Below the pieces are notes generated by a model. The model had not been told where the DNA came from and did no database searches. It was given only the letters and a program-made list of their open reading frames with translations. Shown here one piece after another: positions 58,732 to 64,000 of a stretch of 64,000 nt of DNA (position 1 is the first letter of the stretch; every line of letters begins with the position of its first letter). The position numbers and the translations under genes were made by a program. Origin of the DNA: Flectonema sp. DT1601 (Eukaryota > Euglenozoa > Diplonemea > Diplonemida > Diplonemidae); NCBI GenBank assembly GCA_964019425.1, contig OZ025809.1, positions 1 through 64,000 of the forward strand, written 5' to 3'.

Positions 58732-60130
58732 TTACTTAGCCTCAGCAATTGCCTCATCGTATGACTTCTTGATGACTTCAATGCAAGAATCAACTTCCTC
58801 AGTTGTGATGTTGAGTGCAGGTGAGAATCTGTTATTAGTTGCATTCAAATCATTGACTAGTAGTAACTTGTGTCGTGTGGTGTATTAAAATAATAAAAAC
58901 ATACCTAACAATGTGTCCGTGAGTTGGCTTAGCAAGAACACCGTGGTGAGCCATCTTGATGCACCAGTTGTAAGCAAACTTACCACCGTCAAGCTCTGGG
59001 TCAACTTCGATAGCATTCAACAGACCACGTCCTCTGATGACGAGGCTGTGATCTTTGCACCAACCTCCGAGGGAAGAACGGAAGTGCTCTCCCTGTGAAA
59101 AGCTGTTCTCAACCATTCCTTCGTCAAACAGCACGGAGAGCGCCTCGATGGCAACTGCTGCGGCAATTGGAGATCCACCGAAAGTAGATCCGTGAGTACC
59201 TGGCTTGAACACTCCCATCACTGATTCGTCAGCAAGAACACCAGAAACTGGGTACAACCCTCCAGAGAGAGCCTTTCCGACAACAACAACGTCTGGTTTA
59301 ATTTCATCGTAGTCAGCGCAGAACAACTTTCCAGTTCTTCCGAAACCGGTCTGAACTTCATCGGCCATCAAAAGAACGTTGTGCTTCTTACACAATTCGT
59401 GACACTTGGCGAGGTATCCCTCATCAGGTACGAACACACCAGCCTCACCCTGAATTGGTTCCACTAGGAATCCACAAACCTTGTCCCCCTTCTCTTGGAG
59501 GAGCTTCTCAAGGGCAGCAGTGTCGTTGTAGTCGATGATCTCAAATCCCGGAGTGAATGGTCCGTAGTCTGCGTATGCATCAGGGTCAGTGCTGAATCCA
59601 ACGATAGTGGTGGTTCTTCCGTGGAAGTTTTCCTTGCAGACAATGATGATCGCCTCGTCACTTGGAATACCCTTGACTTGGTATCCCCACTTTCTTGCCA
59701 TCTTGATGGCGGCCTCGTTGGCTTCAGCACCACTGTTAGCTGGGAGGATCATGTCGTATCCAGAAACAGCTGAGATGTATTTCGCGTACTTTGGGAAGAT
59801 GTCGTTGTAGTAGGCTCTTGATGAAAGGCAAAGAGTCTCCATCTGGTCCTTCATAGCTGCAACAATTCTTGGATGGTTGTGTCCCTGGTTGGTTGCCGAG
59901 TAAGCAGACAAGAAGTCGAAGTATTCCTTACCCTCAGGGTCCCAAACCTTGGCTCCCTGGGCCTTGCTGAAGACAACTGGAAGAGGGGCGTAGTTTCTAG
60001 CGGCAAACTGCTTCTCTAAGTTCATTAGTTCAACTGATGACATGTTAGTCTTTCCCGCCTGACGGGCTGCGAGATTTGGAGCGACCTTCATCGCTTCCTT
60101 TGCGGCCGCACGCGCTGCTGAGATTGCCAT
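58732..60130 (-). CDS. OAT: Ornithine aminotransferase, two exons
   Basis: Exons 60,130-58,905 and 58,828-58,732 around a 76-bp intron (GTATGT...AACAG, phase 2), giving 440 residues, the normal length. The PLP-dependent class III fold is clear: SAYSATNQGHNHP, NSGAEANEAAIKMARKW, DEVQTGFGRTGK, the PLP lysine in VVVVGKALSGGLYPVS, and GSTFGGSP. It interconverts ornithine plus 2-oxoglutarate with glutamate semialdehyde plus glutamate. The N-terminus (MAISAARAAAKEAMKVAPNL) is R/K/A-rich without acids, as in a mitochondrial presequence. The ATG follows TTTATTTCAACCAG. Exon 2 restores the typical ending FSPALNITTEEVDSCI. Confidence 0.95.
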
Positions 60131-60159
60131 CTTGTTTTCGAATGTGTTTGAATCGTCTG

Positions 60160-63100
60160 GTTGAAATAAAATTAAAAACAATAAGTACACAATATTACTT
60201 CACTTAGTGTAGTCATATCTTTATTCTGAATGTTAAGAAGTTAATAAACAAGTTGCTCTACTCAACAGATTACCAATAGCCACATTCACCACGAAGGTTC
60301 GGTCAAGCCGACGAAAGGGAGAAAGGCAGCAATGTTTGAATTCACAAATAACAAACAGCGAGGTTGTCGTACATTTACATGTGAGCGCTTCTCTAGTTTC
60401 ACTTCGAAATTGCAAACAAGAAAAACAAACGTGAAACACGTCTACAAGCAAACTGTTAAAGTGCTTCTGGCTTAAATCAGAAACAACAACAGGAGAGTCT
60501 GCAAGAAGGAAAATCACGTCTACCTTGAGCGTGAAAATGGCGTGTTTTTTTTGTTTTTTTTTGTTTTTATGTTCGTAGTGTCTGAGAGAAAAAAAAACAC
60601 CTCCATAAACATGTCCAATATTTTAATTAGTAAAAGATAGTAACCGAATAATTCGATACTATGGAACTAAATAATGGACTCATCCCTTGCGGGAGGTGAA
60701 GAACAGGGAAAAGAAAACAAAGAGCGGGAGGTTAACTAATACGTGAAGCATATTAGGTTCTTTTTATTATGACAATTGGATAGAAGGCAAAATATCGAAA
60801 AGAGAACGATGTCGTTCTTTGTAACGGAAGGCTTCATATCCCCAACAATTGCGTTTGAACACGCAATCTTGGAGATGACAACAACTCAACAACCGTCTCA
60901 GTTGATGTAACCCGAGATCAATAGGAGAAAGACTAAGGCTCGCAAAAATAACAAAAAACAAACATTGGCAGCTGAGCTGGACTCTAACGTGCCATGAACA
61001 TGAGCTACCATTACTGCTACGACTAATTATACAAAACATCATAACATCATACACACGATTGCTGTACCAACACAAGTTGTAATTAAACTCATTGACAGTT
61101 GCACTCTGTAAACAGTCCAGCTCAGAGTTCAAACTTCCCTTCTGCCAATTAGCAAATCACCACCAGGAAGGTCAGCAGAAAGCCAACCAGATCTACGACT
61201 TCTGCATGCTGATGACCTCGTTGAGCGAAACAATATTTCTTTTAAATTTTATTTTCCTGCACTCAGCGAAAGTGAGGTATAGTGACTCGTCAGGCATACG
61301 TAACGCTACGAGTCACCATAAGTTTGTCAGCTGCATCATTGGTTTGGGTAGTTAGATCACCCACCTTCAACAGTAAGACTAGAATGGAACAAAAGTAAAG
61401 TAAATACCAATCACTTGTGGGTATCGAAAGATACCAGACGCTGTATGACTCTTCAGTCATGTTGCTGCCTCGGATCTCGCATCTACATGAAGTCTGATTA
61501 TTATCAGAAGTAAATCTGACTGACTCATGGAAATAATTCTTCGCTTTTGTTTTTTTGTAGAAACAATCGAAATATAAATCAAAAAACAGATTCGATTGCA
61601 ATGCAAACGATTGCTGGTTTCTTTTTATTTTGAAAACTTTTGTGCACAACATTTTTGTGGCATACACAAAAGTAAACTCTTGCTCTGTACAACAAAGGGG
61701 AATGGGAAAGGGATACCACAATAAAGTAAGTTAAGGGAAAGGATACAAACAAAATGAATGTGAGCACACCTACCTCACTATTAAACCGTCAAAAGGTCAT
61801 CTTTTTATCTTACAACTAACAACAATAGCAAGGAAATATGACTGTCGGGGGTGTTAGTTTTTGCATCACTTCCTCAAGAAGCAACACACTCGACTCTTGC
61901 ACACACAGCTGATCATTCTGAAATGATACGAACTGTCCACAGTCAGTACTCTGCAGTGACTGAACTACGAGTATATTTTGAATTAACAAACCTAACGCTA
62001 ATTCGCAAGTAAACTAAAAGAAAAGAAATAACTCCTTTGTTCAACCCTCATCATAGGCAACAAAATGAAAATACGAGAGAGCATTGTTATCCTGACAGCC
62101 GGATGAGGATCCATACGAAAATGTGGAAAAAAGAAAATGGTAAGAATTTGTCAAGCTTACCAGCGGAAAAGAAGTCCAACGGGTTTGACACCCGTTGTCA
62201 TTTATTAATGTATTGATGGGTGCGACGCACAGAAAGTCCTTGGACTGATTCTCTGTTCAATCAACCTCTTCATAAATGTGATTGAAGTAGTTGAAATACA
62301 AAACCAACTGTCCTACTTATTCTGACGATCTTAATCGTAAGACAGAACAATGTACTGAAGACCCATTTTAACCGGAGAGGATATTTATCCCAAAAAAAGA
62401 AAAAAAAAGCGTAAAAAGAGAGGAAGCAAAATGAAGAACACAACTCAATTGTTTTCTTCCAACACATGCAACAAGCCATGAGCTCAACAAGGCTAAACTA
62501 TCTGTAGCTTAAGACCCTTTTATAGTCTCTTTAGTTAGTAAAACGTGAAGAACTATTCAGGTCTCGCTACTTACCAAGTAATCTCTTACGTATGCTCGTA
62601 AGGAACTTGGGAAAGACAAATTATTGTTATTTACTTTTAGATGATTTCTTTTGTTAAACATCAACCTAGTCCTTAAAAGAGAGGAAAAACAAAAAGAAAC
62701 AGAAAACCGAACAACGTTGCGCAACGGAACGAGCGTATGAAAATAACAACAAGTCACGTAACGTCAATCCTCTTGTCTTCTAACAACTTTTCTGAGACAA
62801 GGTAAAATAAAAATAGTAACGTACTCGGAACTCAGGGAGGATATTAAACAAGTGAATCTCACAGGGTCTGCTCACTAACACATTTAGTTGGCAACACTAA
62901 AAGAGAATTCAGAGAGGATGGACTCCTATCAAAAATATAAAACAAATTATTTAAAACAGTACTCAACTGATTGTAGCAGTCACTTGGTTAGTTGACGATG
63001 ACTACAATAAACAGAAATTATTAATTTGTTTTGGTTTTTCATTGTATGGAATCCGCTTGACTAGTTCTTCAGAATCGTATTAATAAATATTCATAACATT

Positions 63101-64000
63101 CCTCCAGCAGGTTAGTTAACGAAAAGGGCGAATTGGACAACGGGAGTGGAAGTTATTAAACAGGAATATTTCCTTTCTTTATTTTATTTTATTTTTGAAA
63201 TGAACAACATATTTTTAAAAGTTACAAGTGTTTTCGGATGTACACGAAATGAGTGGTCAGAGGGCATGCTTTTCTTTCAGTAATTTAAATACGCAATCAA
63301 AGGTTCTTTGATTCATTAATACTTCCCACTGTGTATTCTGGTACCATGTAGTACTACAAGCAAACAGAATGTAAAAAAAAAGAAAACTTAAAGAAATAAC
63401 GAAAACTGGTCGTAGGAACTTATCCATACGAACGACTTGGAATGCGACAGAAGGTTTTGAGACCTAATTTTTTAAAAACATCGAAAAAATGGATTGCAAC
63501 GTGAGATACAAAAACAAAATCTCTGACACCAGTAACGAATCTGATAAGAGAATCAGTTTGGGGTTGGAGTGATTGTTTCGGGAAAACAAGTTAGTGGTCA
63601 AGAAAATATACGGGTGGCAGCTTCAGTCTCAAGACACGAACAGGCCACTCAATACCTCACCAGAACAGTAAATTGCCAACTCAAGAACTACCACAAATGG
63701 TGTTTCAGTGAAGCGTCAAACAAATGTAAAGAAATTCATCTTTGAAGTGGTAACAAAGCTAAGCAACTACAAAAGTTATTATCGGGAAGGAACCAAAGAA
63801 CCAAATATCATTTACGGCACACTCTGCAGTTGTTGCTTTCCACTGCCACTGAGCCAGAGGCAGGAACGGGTTTGGGGAGACTGGCCAATTAAAAAAAGCC
63901 GCTATGCCATTTACTACTGTTGGTTACGTCACGTTGGTTTATTAACTTTTCAAGTTATTGGAATCGATGTCTCTTCAGAATGAAAAAGAATTGAAAAAAA
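60160..64000. other. 3.8-kb stretch without recognisable genes
   Basis: Short open frames only, none with a recognisable domain or a matching acceptor. The sequence is AT-rich and non-repetitive to the eye. A gene on the minus strand upstream of ornithine aminotransferase could start beyond the window, in which case the left part would be its 3' UTR; that is not demonstrable here. Confidence 0.45.

Noticed and set aside
61092-61355. Short plus-strand frame near 61.1 kb and others to 63.98 kb as genes
   Set aside because: No recognisable domain, no acceptor close to a start, and AT-rich composition like the surroundings.
1-64000. Trypanosomatid or other kinetoplastid host
   Set aside because: Ornithine aminotransferase and dynactin p150 have clear GT-AG cis introns with restored frames, which are nearly absent in trypanosomatids; diplonemid or a relative fits better.

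Overview
The window looks like nuclear DNA of a euglenozoan protist, most probably a diplonemid or a close relative. The main clue is a 37-nt sequence present twice on the minus strand (14,695-14,731 and 39,656-39,692), at the 5' ends of two retroelement-like units. Its last 20 bases, ACAGTTTCTGTACTTTATTG, match from memory the 3' half of kinetoplastid/diplonemid spliced leaders (SL), and its CCAACGATT start is diplonemid-like. Host genes have ordinary GT-AG introns, which argues against trypanosomatids. The recognised host genes all lie on one strand, and nearly every start codon sits just after a pyrimidine tract plus AG, as expected for trans-splice acceptors. The species cannot be settled from sequence alone.

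Layout. 0-3.3 kb: tandem and dispersed repeats and tRNA-derived SINE-like units. 3.3-14.7 kb: three arrays of the octamer GGGTTTGC separated by retroelements, namely one apparently whole tyrosine-recombinase (YR) retrotransposon of DIRS/VIPER type with gag-YR-RT/RNase H order and split direct repeats, a second cut-short relative, and a SL-headed ORF1-like unit. 15.0-23.8 kb: two ingi/L1Tc-like LINE copies placed tail to tail with a SINE between them; the long copy has ORF1, endonuclease-RT and RNase H in one reading frame interrupted by only two stop codons, with a 2A-like motif after the first. 23.8-33 kb: repeat-rich DNA with fragments of LINE and Penelope-like RT and a cluster of Crinkler/RHS-like P-loop NTPase, HNH and nuclease-like pieces. 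33-37 kb: low-complexity DNA and an orphan membrane protein gene. 37.1-39.7 kb: a second SL-headed ORF1-like unit. 40.6-60.2 kb: a directional cluster of host genes, all minus strand: a repeat-rich LEPTTP protein, a VIT-VWA protein, two unrecognised proteins, a small longin-like protein, a CCCH zinc-finger protein, dynactin p150Glued (five exons) and ornithine aminotransferase (two exons). 60.2-64 kb holds no recognisable gene.

The cluster mixes unrelated functions (microtubule motor adaptor, amino-acid metabolism, RNA binding), so shared orientation more likely reflects euglenozoan polycistronic-style transcription than a pathway operon. The most interesting material is in the repeats: retroelements that appear to have been copied from trans-spliced mRNA, a YR element sitting inside octamer arrays, and a LINE that may express its polyprotein by stop-codon readthrough plus ribosome skipping.
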